Source: Gonocerus acuteangulatus (taxonomy: Eukaryota; Arthropoda; Insecta; Hemiptera; Coreidae). From it: 64,000 nucleotides of DNA. The notes beneath the pieces are model-generated. The model was not told the origin of the DNA, did no database searches, and saw only the letters and a list, made by a program, of their open reading frames with translations. Shown here one piece after another: positions 34,715 to 46,539 of the stretch. The stretch covers positions 45,033,609 through 45,097,608 of the forward strand of contig OX328127.1 in the NCBI GenBank assembly GCA_946811695.1, in the 5' to 3' direction. Each line of letters opens with the position of its first letter. Position 1 is the stretch's first letter. The position numbers and the translations under genes are program-made.

Positions 34715-35141
34715 GAACATCACACACGTGCGCGCACACACACCAAACACACACACACGGTAGGTTGTGTCATATTTTGTCATAAAGTTTTATTTTATGT
34801 AAGTTTTGTAAAATGGTAGCAATGTGAGGGCTTTGTTCGGAAAATAATTCAGACATGTGATATGGTATAGTTAAGTAGTCTCGTGTTTTGCATTCTGTTA
34901 GTAAGTGTTTAATTGTCAGTGGCCGGTTGCATGTCTGGCATATCGGTCTGTCTTGTTGTTTAGTTATGAGATAGGAATGCGTTAAGTGTGTATGTCCAAT
35001 GCGTAGTCTTGTAATTACAACTTCATCACGTCTTGTTAATTGCGTATTAGCTTGCCATTCATGAGTACAGCTTTTTATCTCCCTTAGGAGGTTATCTCTT
35101 GTGCTGTACCATGAGGCTTCCCATTCAAGACGGATATTTTC
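34266..35141 (-). mobile_element. 5'-truncated RNase H-bearing LINE (copy 1)
   Basis: The 3' tail is an ATTT/AAAT tract with the box GAGCAAATCGCC...GTTGTGAAGCTC on minus (34267-34320). Then follow a 3' untranslated part with A-rich runs and a CA tract (34680-34708), then the coding remnant 34770-35141. Confidence 0.8.
34770..35141 (-). pseudogene. LINE pol C-terminal fragment (copy 1)
   Basis: About 123 codons: LLREIKSCTHEW, RRDEVVITRLRIGHTHLTHS and a C-x2-C-x7-H-x4-C knuckle (CQTCNRPLTIKHLLTEC), ending at a stop. The same frame remains open to 35207, but residues before ENIRLEW do not look like LINE. It lacks RT and RNase H. It is related to 731-2170 at moderate identity. Confidence 0.8.
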
Positions 35142-35291
35142 TGTAATTAGTAAATGTAAGTAGATGAAATTAACTGCCTGGAATATTTCAAACGGTTTAT
35201 AAAGCATACAATAGTTATTGTCAAAGACTGGGAAGAAACTTAGAAAAAAATAAATTTAAAAACTCTCTGGTACTTTTTTTTATAGTTTTTT

Positions 35292-35322
<31 letters not shown>

Positions 35323-36437
35323 ATTATATATATATATATTTTTTTTATTATATCTGGGCACATAAAGACATATCATTTATATTGAATCCGATGTATCTCT
35401 GACAATAACCGCACAAATATTTTGTAAATTCTATTCTATTAAAATGAAATTATGTTATTTAAAATTTGAGAAGGCATGCATAAAATTAAACAGTGACTAA
35501 AAATTAAAAATTAACTTCATTTCGTGAACGAGAAATCTATTTTTTCTACAAGGACCTAAATCAGTAGAGAATGAATTTTGCCAAATGAATAGTCGTCACA
35601 GTTAGTGTTGATATAATTAGGCAGATCAAAGGGAAAGCATTTTCTTTTCTTTTTTTTTTTTTTTTTTTTTTTTTTGTTTAAATGTAATTTATAAAAATCC
35701 TGCACCATTGGCTTACTTGGAAAGCACTTAACATAAATTAGTGGAGATGTAAAGGAACAGAGAGCACTACAAGGTTTCCTAAGCGGTAAGCCGAGAGGCG
35801 ACGGCCGACCACTTTATGCATATTCTAAACTCTGTAAGCAAGAAATGACAGAAGGTTCGTACAACGTATCGGGTTATTTTAAAGAAGAAATTTGAAATTC
35901 TAATTTGTTTTAACGCGGGTACAACAATGCTAGTAAGAATACGTTATAAACCACAACGAAACATGGTACTTTTGGTAAAAATAAAATATTCCAGACGCAA
36001 AGTTACGATGAAACGTTAATGTTGATTAATAAATGTAATCTATTTCGCTTAACTGCGCTAACGTTAGTTTCCTCTCTCACTATAATAAATTATGGATTTG
36101 GAAGGGAAAAAAGAGGAAATAAAATAATTCAAAAGAATCACATACCACTGGTACGATATAAAAAAAAATAAATAAATCTGAAAGCAGTAACTGAAGGAGA
36201 CAACAAAAAAAATATTGCTAAGTTAAGGTTAAGATGATAATTGTTCATAGAAACAACTAATTAGAAAGAAGTCTTATAGTGTCTGTGAATTATATTCTAT
36301 TTAAGTGTAAAATTTTGTATACACATTAAATAAATACAAAAGAGAAACAGCTCACGCAGGAGATGCATAACTATAAAAAGTCTTCAGCAAGTTAAATTTT
36401 AACTAACATAAAATTAGCTTTATTTTGTATTAGCATA
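35142..36437. other. Unannotated AT-rich sequence with homopolymers (copy 1)
   Basis: Contains TA tracts (35294-35340) and a poly(T) run (about 35649-35675). A CTCACGCAGGAGATGCATAAC box at about 36352 echoes 29918-29940. No gene. Confidence 0.5.
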
Positions 36438-37489
36438 TCTATATATATATATAAAAATCAAGTGTCTGTATGTTTGTCTGTTTTTCTGTCTGTTTGTTTG
36501 TTCCTTACACAAATCCACGCCGTTTGACCGACTTTGACCAAAGTTGGAATAATGGTAGGTCTTGATACGAGAAATCTCCTAGGCTCGGTCAAAAAAACCT
36601 ACCAGCTGTCTGTCTGTTTGTCCCTTATACATATCCAAACCGTTCGTCCGATTTTGACTAAACTCGGTAAACATGTGGATCTTAATCTGAAGAGTGTCGT
36701 AGGCTAAGTCAAAAACGTCTACCAGCTGTCTGTCTGTATGTTTGTCCCTTATAAAAACCTACACCGTTCGTCCGATTTTGACTAAACTCGGTAAACATGT
36801 GGATCTTAATCTGGGGAGTGTCGTAGGCTAAGTCAAAAACGTCTACCAGCTGTCTGTCTGTATGTTTGTCCCTTATAAAAACCCACACCGTTCGTCCGAT
36901 TGTGACTAAACTCGGTACACAGGTAGATCCTAATCTGGGGAGTGTCGTAGGCTAAGTCAAAAACGTCTATCAGCTGTTCGTCTGTATGTTTGTTCCCTAT
37001 AAAAATCCACACCGTTCGTCCGATTTTGACTAAACTCGGTACACATTTAGATCCTAATCTGGAGAGTGCCGTAGGCTAGGTCAAAAACCTCTACCAGCTG
37101 TCTGTCAGTATGTTTGTTTCCTACAAAAATCCATACCATTCGACCGATTTTGACCTAAGTTGGAACACATGTAGATCTGTATACGGCGATTGCCATAGGC
37201 TAGGTCAAAACGGCTAACATATGTCTGTCTGTATGTTTGTTCTTTATACAAACCCACACCGTTTGACAGATTTTGATCAAACTGGGCATACATGTATGTC
37301 TTGATATGGGGGGGGGGGGTTATAGGTTAGGTCAATGTCGTCTAAGACTCCCAGTTGGAAGGTCACGGGTTCGAAACAGTTACAGATTCGTGTTATTAGA
37401 TTTTAATAATACTTATTTGGTTTCTAATTTATTTAGGCTTTTCTATATGCAGAAAGTAGGTGTAGCATGGCACGCCGGGTAACAGCTAG
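36438..37489 (+). mobile_element. Non-autonomous Helitron-like element (copy 1)
   Basis: Starts TCTATATATATATATAAAAA directly after an A, and ends GGGTAACAGCTAG directly before a T. The 5' TC, 3' CTAG and insertion between A and T are Helitron hallmarks. The interior is a set of ~120-125 bp tandem repeats. No Rep/helicase gene is present. A 3' hairpin is weak. Confidence 0.6.
36465..37330 (+). repeat. ~120-125 bp tandem repeat, about seven units (copy 1)
   Basis: ACCAGCTGTCTGTCTG recurs at 36602, 36721, 36845, about 36970 (variant) and 37093. Each unit carries CCGTTCGTCCGATTTTGACT and GTAGGCTA(A/G)GTCAAAA. A36691 is G in copy 2 (57646). Confidence 0.9.
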
Positions 37490-37685
37490 TACTATATAAA
37501 TACTTTATAAATTAATTAATAATATTTGTTTCAAAGTAAAACTCCAATGTTGCTGTTTATCAATTAGCTCCATCGTTTGTCATATGAATGCTATATATCT
37601 ATGCTCGAGGCAACAAAAAAAATTGAGGTTGCTTTCATTTTAACAGGCACACAAACACAAATATGTATGGATAAAAAATGCATTC
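37490..37685. other. Unannotated sequence (copy 1)
   Basis: No recognised feature. Confidence 0.4.
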
Positions 37686-37876
37686 ATTTTTTTATTACTT
37701 TTTTTTATTTATTTTTTTATGCTGCACCGACAAGTGGCACATTTGCGCCGACATCCATTTTGCGGCAAGGAAGCTTCTAAAAAGGCCTTAAGATAAGAAA
37801 AATTACTGCCGCCGGAAGAGCTCAAACCCCCTACTCTTGCATGAGAATTAAAGGCCACTAAGCCACGGAGAGACTT
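37686..37876 (-). mobile_element. tRNA-derived SINE (copy 1)
   Basis: On minus: an A-box-like TGGCTTAGTGGCC near 37863, a B-box-like GGGTTTGAGCTC near 37824, then a body with GGATGTCGGCGCAAATGTGC and an A-rich tail at the left end. It is nearly full length and abuts the BEL LTR. Confidence 0.7.
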
Positions 37877-37891
37877 TCTAATTATTATTAG

Positions 37892-38199
37892 TGTACGCGC
37901 TGGGGATTGAAAAATTAATCCTCGGCACGTGGTTTGAGGGATGGGTTCAGAGTATGAGAAAAACCAATTAAACTTACCATTACGTTGCCAGCTGCTGAAG
38001 AAACAGGGCCCTGTTCGCAGCTCCTGGAAAGTAAAGAGAGAAGAGAGGCCGGAACGTAATGGGAATTGAGGGGGCAGTCCCGAGCTATAAGAATGAGATG
38101 TGATCTACTCTAGATCTGGAAACGAACTGCGCTGGTATATTAGGGAGGTGGGGGTACGACGTACTTTGTACCCTAAGTCTTAAAGTCCGCGCCCCAACA
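37892..38199 (-). repeat. BEL/Pao 3' LTR candidate (copy 1)
   Basis: On minus it begins TGTTGGGGCGCG right after a purine-rich GGTGGGCGGTA tract and ends CAGCGCGTACA, giving a 308 bp TG...CA repeat with short inverted ends. The outer end is chosen by sequence logic, since no 5' LTR is in the window. Confidence 0.55.
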
Positions 38200-38559
38200 T
38201 ACCGCCCACCAAGAAACGATAGTTTCTTAAAAAGAGAAATAAGAAATCTTGAGAAAGAAGAAAATAAATTATAATAATAAATTTGTGGTTATCTTCCAAA
38301 GGTTCATCACGAAAAGGTATGAGAGAGAGAAGTAGGAATAAAGGAAACGCAACTTCTTCACTTCCAAGGGGGCTGTCATGGAAGACTTCTTCGCGGGAAG
38401 CCCACGGAGAGGATGAGGACTAAGGAGGGATGAATCCTTTGGCAAATTATAATAAAGCCTCGCTTGGCGATAAGAAAGAGAGGCAACAAAACACTTGTGA
38501 AATAATAGAAAAATAAATGAATGCTTCTTGCGAGAGATAGAGAGAGAAAAAACAAACAA
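38200..38559 (-). other. BEL/Pao 3' untranslated region (copy 1)
   Basis: Lies between the pol stop and the polypurine tract. A 96-codon frame here (38269-38559) shows no domain. Confidence 0.6.
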
Positions 38560-41045
38560 TTAATGTGGTAGCAACAGTAGTTTTGTTACTGGCCTGACAT
38601 AAGTGCCATGGGTTGTGCGGATTGACACCACACGCACCACGCCGTCACGTCCTGGATGTACGGCTTCAACCCGGCCAATAGGCCATGCGAGGGGTGGTAA
38701 AGAATTTTCCTTGAGGAAAACGACGTCGCCTACGGCAAGGTTTTCGGAGCACTTTGTCCACTTCTGTTTTTGCATGAGTGTGTTTAAATACTCAGAAGTC
38801 CAGCGTCTCCAGTAGGACGCATATAACGACATGACCCTTGTCCAACGTGATGCATATGAGGTACTTTCTTCTAGAGGTTCTGGAACGGCTAGGAGAGGGC
38901 CGCCCACCAAGAAATGACCAGGGGTTAGAAGATCAGGATCATCAAGAGGATGAGGGCAAGAGAGATAGAGTGGACGACTATTTAAGACGGCTTCAATGCG
39001 CGCAACTAGAGTAGTGAGTTCCTCGTAACTTAGAGCAGGATTCCGGCCAAGCATTCGTACCAAAAGGAGTTTGGCAGATTTTATGCCAGCTTCATGAAGG
39101 CCACCAAAATTAGGTGCATAAGGAGGATTAAAATGCCATCTTATGCTGCGGGATGCGAGAAATGCGCTAATTTCAGGAGAGGAAGCCTTCATCTGATCAT
39201 AAACTTCTTTTAGGTGTCGAGAAAAACCAACAAAATTACGTCCACAGTCTGAATAAATGTCGTGGGGGAGACCTCGTCTCGCAACAAATCTGTCTAGAGT
39301 AGCGATAAATGCTTGGGTCGACAGAGAGGAAACAACTTACAGATGGACAGCCTTAGTACTGAAGCAAACGAAAAGACATAAGTAGCATTTTTTAGCAGCA
39401 GCATTTTTCCTGCTGCTTTCCTTAATGAGAAATGGGCCAGCGAAATCCACCCCGGTGCTTGTGAAAGGCTTTGAGACATTGACTCTTGGATAAGGCAGAT
39501 TAGACATAACTGGCTGCGTAACTGAGGCTCTTAACTTGTGGCATGTAAGGCACTTGTGGATGCGCTTGCGCACTAGATCGCGAAGAGAAATTATCCAATA
39601 ATATCGCTGGATCAAACTTTGAGTAGTCCTAGGTCCTGAGTGCAAGGAAACTAAATGATAATAGTCGCAGAGGAGTTCAGATATTCTTGATTTTTTAGGC
39701 AAAAGAATAGGATGCTTAGCGGACTCACTTAAGTTTGAGTACCTCAAGCGGCCACCAACTCTTATAAGTCCCTTTTTATCGAGATATGGGGACAGGGATA
39801 CTATATTGGAAGGAACAGTTGAATTAGAAACAAATAAAAATGGGAAACTATCTTTCTGCACCAACGATATTATCAGGTCTTCTGCTAACGTTAACTCTTG
39901 GACAGAAAGAGCGCCCTTATGACGCGTGTTACTTGATCTAATGTTGTGAACAAATCTCAAAACATATGCTAGAACATATTTCAAACGAAGCCAAGAAGAA
40001 AACTTATTTATGAACTCGATTAGGTAAGGTGATGGAACAGAGGCGGATAATAACACTTTAAGCGGTTTCAGCTCTGGTATTTCTTCCTCAGGACTGACGA
40101 CCTGCGTGGACGGCCATTCGCTGGGAATTTTTCTCAAAAAAGAGGGACCTTTCCACCACAAAGAGTTTTCTGAAAAATGCTCCGGAGAGCAGTCTCGAGT
40201 GGCTATATCGGCGGGGTTCTGGTCAGTCGAAACGTGCGACCAATTTGCTGGTGGGAAACTCGCTATTATTTCAGTCACCCTATTTGCAACGTAGGTTTTC
40301 AATAAATGTGGGGACTTGTTAATCCATGCTAGGACTACTGATGAGTCGGTGAAAAGAGATACAGAAATAAAGCTCAGATTTGATAAGTCGTTGACGACCG
40401 AGTTCATAAGCCGTGATAGCAATAAGGCTCCTGACAGTTCCAGTTTTGGTATGCTTATGGTTTTTATGGGAGCTACTCTGCTTTTGGCTTTGATTAAGAA
40501 TACCCGAACAGCGTTGCCCGGGTCTTGTGAATGAAGATAGACGGCGGCTGCAAAACCCTTGGAGGAAGCGTCTGAAAATCCTACTAATCTGTGCACATAA
40601 TTAGGAGAAGATATATAACGAGGGATTTTCACACTAGATACCAGCGGGAGACTTTCAGAAATTTTAAGCCACGTTTCTAAGGCATCACCGGTGAGATTTT
40701 CATCCCAATGTAGGTTTAATAACCACAGCTGCTGTAGAAAACATTTAATATTGAAGACTATAGGACATAAGTACCCAAGAGGATCAAAAATTCTAGACAT
40801 ATATGACAGAATATTTCTTTTGGTTATGGGCCCAGCGAAAGGAGTGATATAATATTTAAAAATGTCAGCCGTTGGCTCCCACATTAGACCTAATACCTTA
40901 ATAATTTTATCGTCGGAAGAAAAAACTATAGGAGTTTCATGAAATTGATCAGGTATCACTGATAAGGCTGATAGGTCATTACTTGACCATTTTCTAAGTT
41001 CGAATTTACCTTTGTCGAGCAGGGCTACCAACTGGCGAATTATTT
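38560..41045 (-). pseudogene. BEL/Pao pol, 3' part only, cut by the duplication junction (copy 1)
   Basis: Keeps the end of the reverse transcriptase domain, RNase H (GFSDASSKG, PKLELSGALL, FTDSSV), the integrase zinc finger (HLVSLHSG...CLTCHK), the start of the integrase core (GVDFAGP), then, after an in-frame TAA at 39337-39339, the DCGRNF and GGLHEAG parts of the core and a C-terminal DUF5641 domain (VGDVVFLKEN...GRVEAVHPG). The RT catalytic YMDD, protease and gag are missing because the 20.95 kb unit ends at 41045. Val in place of Ala at 39800 separates it from copy 2. Not functional. Confidence 0.93.
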
Positions 41046-41049
41046 ATAA
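41046..41049. other. Duplication junction filler
   Basis: Four AT bases between the pol sequence ending CGAATTATTT and the start of copy 2 at ATATAAGG. They are absent from both parental junctions. Confidence 0.85.
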
Positions 41050-43384
41050 TATATAAGGTTTGGTTGCACTTTATAAAAATCCAGGCCAATGAGAATTATT
41101 TCATAAAAAAATGTCATTTGCGTACTCTTGGCCTACTTGGAAGTTATGTAGGTATGAGTACGCACTAGCAGTGATCGCAAAGGAAAGGCCCACTGCTTTC
41201 ATAAGCAGTGTGTACCTACTATTCTGCACATTTCTTTAATACTAAGCAAAATTATTAGAAAAAATGATAAGTTTATTAAATTTCTTATGTTTGAAGCTAT
41301 TAATTAATATTATTAAAAGTACTAAAACTATGTTTTAGCTCATAAAATCCAGACGAATTATGAACAGCCAATGACAACGTGGCATGATCTCTACTAAATT
41401 CCCCTGCAGTGCTGCCAAAAGTCCAAAATTCCGATGCACCCGACTGCGTACGTTTACCAGCATATAGTCGACATTTCTGTCTTTCGAGATTAGAATGCTT
41501 AGTTTCGTTGCGTGAAAACAAAAATAACAGCCGCTAATAAAAAATACATATTTCAAGTATCCCCAATTGTATGGACGAATAAACCGATATTGCAGGTTTC
41601 GGCAAAATTCTATCCTTTAGGCACCAACTTTTAAGAATAATAAATGCTTTCTTTCATTTCATATTTTAACTCTTAAGGTATTGAATTTTGTTGAGAATGA
41701 ACAAATAAGAGCTATCGTGTAAAAAAGACACTCTCACGCTTACAAAAACCGACTCACAAACAGCACTTACAGTGCGCTTAGGTACGAAGCTTTATTCTTT
41801 TTTCTTTCCTTTTTCGAAACCCATTAAAAGAGAATTATGCAAAGAAAGACAATTTATTTTATTTCCATTAACCAGAGGCTGGCTAACATTGCAAGCATAG
41901 TAATTTATTTCATGTATCGCTCTAGGGAGTGGTTTAAATTTACAATTATATTGCTGTCTGGTTCCATAAGCTACAGAAAAAAAAGGAAAGAAAAAAAAAA
42001 CGGTTTCTTATACGAGATAATGAGCTCCCCATGTTTCATTCTGAAAACAGACCTAAAATACATTCTTTAACTTATATTCTTTTATGAAATGTATTTCAGT
42101 TCAATTATAATATGTTTCGCTGCAGTTAAGCTAACTTCATAATACGTAGTTGGTAAATGTAGAATTAATTAATTTTATTTTTTCTCTTGTAAATTAAGGG
42201 ATTACATCACTCATCCCAGTGAGCGGTAGCGGGTGGTAAAGTATTTATTTTGCAAGTTAACTAATCCAGTACTTTATTACTTACAAATAAAGTTATTTAT
42301 TCTTTCTCTACTGTCTAAACTGCATGTAAGTAGAGTTTTAAGAGCTTAAACTAAGCTTGAAGGGGAATTAATAATTTAAGATAGGACTTGGAAATATAAT
42401 GTAATATCTGCTGATTTACGTAATCTTTGCTGATATTCTTATAATGTTTATATCTGGTAGGATTTTGGTTTGGAAAGCTAAGAATAAAAATTCTTAACAT
42501 CCCGCCTTCAATGGGATGAAACCAACACTTCACTTTGGAAATTTGAAGTATAATTTTGTCGAAATAGGTGGAACTATCAAAATGCACATATAAATCTATT
42601 TTGAGGGACAGTTATGAGGCTTTTAAATGATTACTTTTCACTTGCCAAGGTTTTGAGATATGAATGAAAGTATAGAAAAGTCACAATGTGCTCCGGTCTA
42701 TTGTTAACTTATATATCTTATTTTTCAAAATTTCCAAACAAAAAACAACAACTAAATTCCGCAATTGTTTAGATTTCCCAGGTCAAAATGTCAAAATAAA
42801 AGACAAGAAGATGGAAGATTATTAAGGTAAATTTGTAGGTTAATCTCTTTAGATTTTGTTTTACTTAAAGTATTTTTAAGCAAAATTGCATCGAATTATG
42901 TCTGTGAACAGTACAGCTTGAAGAGGGAAATGAAAATAAATTCATCAAATTTATTTACATTCATGAAATTTATTTCAGGTGTGACAAAAGACAAATGAGT
43001 TGTCTCATTAATATTTAACAAAGTTAATTAAAAGAAAGCGCGCCTAATTAAAATATGACACTTTGCTAACGAAGATTCGTAACACGGATGACAAATGTTC
43101 TTTAAAAACAAAGAAAAAATGTTTGAAAATTAGAAGTGCCATTGCTAACAACCAACTGGAAGGCCGACCTATTAACCCTACAATACATTTCAGAGGAACG
43201 AATGTCAATAGCAGGATTTATTATAGAGGAGTAAAGGTTGGATTTATAGAACGATCGCATTTCTAGGGCAGATGCTTTCAACTACAGCAGGGATGGTTAG
43301 AAAAAAAATCCATTGAAAGAATTTATCCCCTCTTAAAATATCACGATAAGCTGAAAATAATAAGAAATAAAAATGTATCAAAAC
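41050..43384. other. Unannotated AT-rich sequence (copy 2)
   Basis: Same as 20099-22433; no supported gene. Confidence 0.4.
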
Positions 43385-43646
43385 CAAGGACCGAAATAAA
43401 AATTAAATGTTTCCAAAAAGTTATGACAAAAAAATTACTTCATAATTTATATTATTAAAATTAATGAATAACTGTTATGAAATAATTTTCATTTTTAAGT
43501 TTCTAAAATAAAAATTATTAGAAAATTGTTTAAAAAAAATAATGAAATATATCAATTACGATGGAATTTTTATTTTTCAATAATAAAAATTAAAGGTTAA
43601 GTGAAATTTATTTGAAATAAAAATTAATAGTTATTTTCAGTCCCTG
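43385..43646. mobile_element. hAT-type MITE (copy 2)
   Basis: Same termini and the same ATCAAAAC target duplication as 22434-22695. Confidence 0.85.
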
Positions 43647-43960
43647 ATCAAAACTAATAGTGGAACTCAGGGATAAGTGTATCGATAATATGCGAATTCA
43701 ATAATGAATTCTAGAAATTATCGAAGAAACAATTTCTCATATCCTCCCATTAGAAACATTTTCAAATATAACCAAAAAACCAGAATCTGCTCAACAATAA
43801 CATGTTTCTTAATTCTTACATCCGGTGTAGTTTGGACGGTGTAGAATTGAAAATCAATATATATCTCCTTCAACGAAACTAATCCACCCTTCCGGAACCT
43901 TTAAGCATAGCTTTCTTTAACTGATGTCGTCCTATATACATTTAGTATATTTATTAGTTA

Positions 43961-44163
43961 CTTCATGTGTAGGCGGAAGGCCAATGAGTAAAATTCGAAA
44001 TTAACGTATAGCCAATTTGTTGAAATAGTTCTATTAGGCAGTATCTACTTTTTAGGCTCCTGAAAAGGTATCAGATGATACGAAACATGTAGAGCTATTT
44101 TAATAAATTGACAATTATGTTAATTATGAATTTTATTCATTGACCTTCTGCCTACACATGAAA
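43961..44163. mobile_element. Inverted-repeat element with hammerhead-like motif (copy 2)
   Basis: Counterpart of 23010-23212, with no difference seen. Confidence 0.7.
44056..44096 (+). ncRNA. Hammerhead-ribozyme-like motif, core degenerate (copy 2)
   Basis: Counterpart of 23105-23145. Confidence 0.5.
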
Positions 44164-44553
44164 TAATTGTTGAGATTTTGGTCACAATTTATCTTAATAT
44201 ATTTAGTAGGTTTCACAATTTAGGCTAGTTTTTACCCACATGATTTTGCATGGCGAATATTCGTATATTTTCGCAAATATCTCTAAATTTGTAAAAATAC
44301 AAGCTGATGTGTGTGTGTGTGTGTGTGTGTTTAATAATTCGTCGACTGACAAAGCACCCATCATTTATGTAACTTATGTCAACGCCAATTACTCCTAAGG
44401 AGCATAGCAATTTGTAATAATTTATTAATTTTACCAATAAAATGTCTACGGCCTGATAAACCTCAGAATATTCTGATAAAATTGAACTTGTACATGAACA
44501 GATGTAAACCTGTACTCCTTTAAAATCTTAATTTGAAGCAAAGGGCACTTTCG

Positions 44554-44601
44554 AAACTATTGTATCAATAATAATAGCTATTAGTATTGATACAATAGTT
44601 T
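44554..44601. repeat. 48 bp near-perfect palindrome (copy 2)
   Basis: Counterpart of 23603-23650. Confidence 0.9.
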
Positions 44602-44669
44602 ATTATATAAAGAATAATATATATAATAATAATATATATATATATATATATTATTAATGATACAAAAGA

Positions 44670-44699
44670 TAATGTAGTTGACTATAGTCAACTACATTA
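44670..44699. repeat. 30 bp perfect palindrome (copy 2)
   Basis: Counterpart of 23719-23748. Confidence 0.95.
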
Positions 44700-46087
44700 A
44701 AACACTCATAAAAGCATACAACTATAAAGTACATAAAAGAATTTATTAAAATTGCGAACTTTACCCAGGATTGATAAATTTCAAAAATGCAAAATACCAA
44801 TACAGGGTTACATAAATGCAACAAAAAAAAGTGCAGTATCTGACTGATCTTATACCTGGCAGAACTTTTAAACCGCTGTTCTCCGGCCAGTTAAGGATTT
44901 GAACAAATGCCGACAAGAAGAGGGAAAGCCAAACCCCGAAAATTCCTGTCCCTGACAGAAATCATTAATCATGAGAGAGGAGAAGACGGAACCCCAAGGG
45001 TTCATCATCACAATCATCGGCAAATGTATTCACTTTACCGTCTTTTTAGGAGACACCCCAGAAAAACGCCAGATCTCTAGGGGACATATTCTCGCCGATG
45101 CTTTAGAACTCAGAGAAAAGAAAAGGTCTTACTCGGAGGAACTAGATAGCGATGCTACGGGCATCAGCAGCCAATGTCATTCATGCTGAATAATACTTGC
45201 CTTATAAACTGAAGTTTAAATTTTAACCACAAGTACAGGACGAATCTGTAAAAACGTGGCTATATTTGGATTTTCAGAGGTTGCTAGCTAATTTTTGAAG
45301 GTATTTCTTTCGAACAATTCGCATAATTCTGAAAGAAACCTTCAAAGGCGTCGAAAGATTTGAAATGAAATTTACTATAATGCTAAAATGTATTTAAAGC
45401 TTTACAAAATAGAAATACTTATGAGGAAATGTTAAAAATAGACCTTTCTAATACCATCTTATCGTATCATTATCATGGTATAATACCATCTACTAGAATC
45501 TTCGGATTCTTTCTTTCCAGATTTCAGAATATGCTAATTTAGACTTCAACTAGAATCTCGAATTACAATTTATTTACTTAGATTATGTAAATGTCCATAA
45601 AAAAAAAAAAAAACCCTCAATAAATGTTTCTAAGGAAAATGATATTTTTTTCTAAGCTACATAACATTTTTATTTAACAATGCATCCCTAACAAAAAGTA
45701 TAAGATGCTAAATTATTTTATCGTCGTTGTAAACCTTCAGTTACCTACACTCTCTGTGTCATTCTTTCGTTCAAAATTACAGGATTTACTCAAACAAAGA
45801 GTTTTATAACTAACTATAAATTTAGTTATAGATTTTAACGTCTATTATTATTAAATAAGAATTTCAGGAACGCGTTTCTGTGTACAGAAACGCAAATAAA
45901 TATTACGCATGGAAAATATACTGCAAGTAATATAAGTAAGCAAAAAATGCCAGGATCAATGATAAATAATCACAATGATAAAAATCACACAAGTAATTCA
46001 ATAAAAATCAAAAGCTGACTCAATAAATTATTAAATTCAAAAGAAATGAGGAAAAATTTCACCTCCAAATATAATGAAAGTTTCATT
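44700..46087. other. Unannotated AT-rich sequence (copy 2)
   Basis: Same as 23749-25136. Confidence 0.4.
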
Positions 46088-46119
46088 CAATGGCGTTCAT
46101 GACCCTAAGGTTGACACGC

Positions 46120-46192
<73 letters not shown>

Positions 46193-46352
46193 GGAGGGGT
46201 TAATGTCCATAACATTACCACCCTTTTCTAGCCAGGAAAGGGCTGAAGCCTTTTCTTTTTTCTAAAGAAAAGCCACCACCCCTAGTGGGAATCGAAACCA
46301 CGACCCTTGGCATGGAGTGTTAAATGCTAAAGCCTTTTAGCGCGGTTCCTCC
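46088..46352. mobile_element. SINE/poly(A)/SINE composite (copy 2)
   Basis: Counterpart of 25137-25400; the A tract is one base longer. Confidence 0.6.
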
Positions 46353-46494
46353 CTCCCCCATAGGGAGGAACCCCGCTTATAAGGTTGATACAATGAAACA
46401 ATCCGGAAGTGCCGACTAGAAAATTTTGCGTTTCAGAACCCCTAGAGACCGAAAATGATGGTGGTTCAAATTTGTATATATATATATATGTATA

Positions 46495-46539
<45 letters not shown>

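Larger units (their letters stand above)
20099..41045. repeat. Tandem duplication, copy 1 (20.95 kb)
   Basis: Base 20099 aligns with 41050, and 41045 aligns with 62000. Unique sequence flanks the left end, and the right end breaks within BEL pol. The offset grows from 20951 to 20955 in steps located at poly(A), poly(T) and TA tracts. The two visible substitutions are A36691/G57646 and A39800/G60755. Confidence 0.97.

Noticed and set aside
30250..37330. Regular spaced repeats resembling a CRISPR array
   Set aside because: Units are 120-160 bp, diverged along their length and without unique spacers, in a eukaryotic transposon context.
38269..38559. Possible small accessory (env-like) gene 3' of BEL pol
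   Set aside because: 96 codons with no signal peptide, transmembrane or family motif I can support. It lies where a 3' untranslated region is expected.
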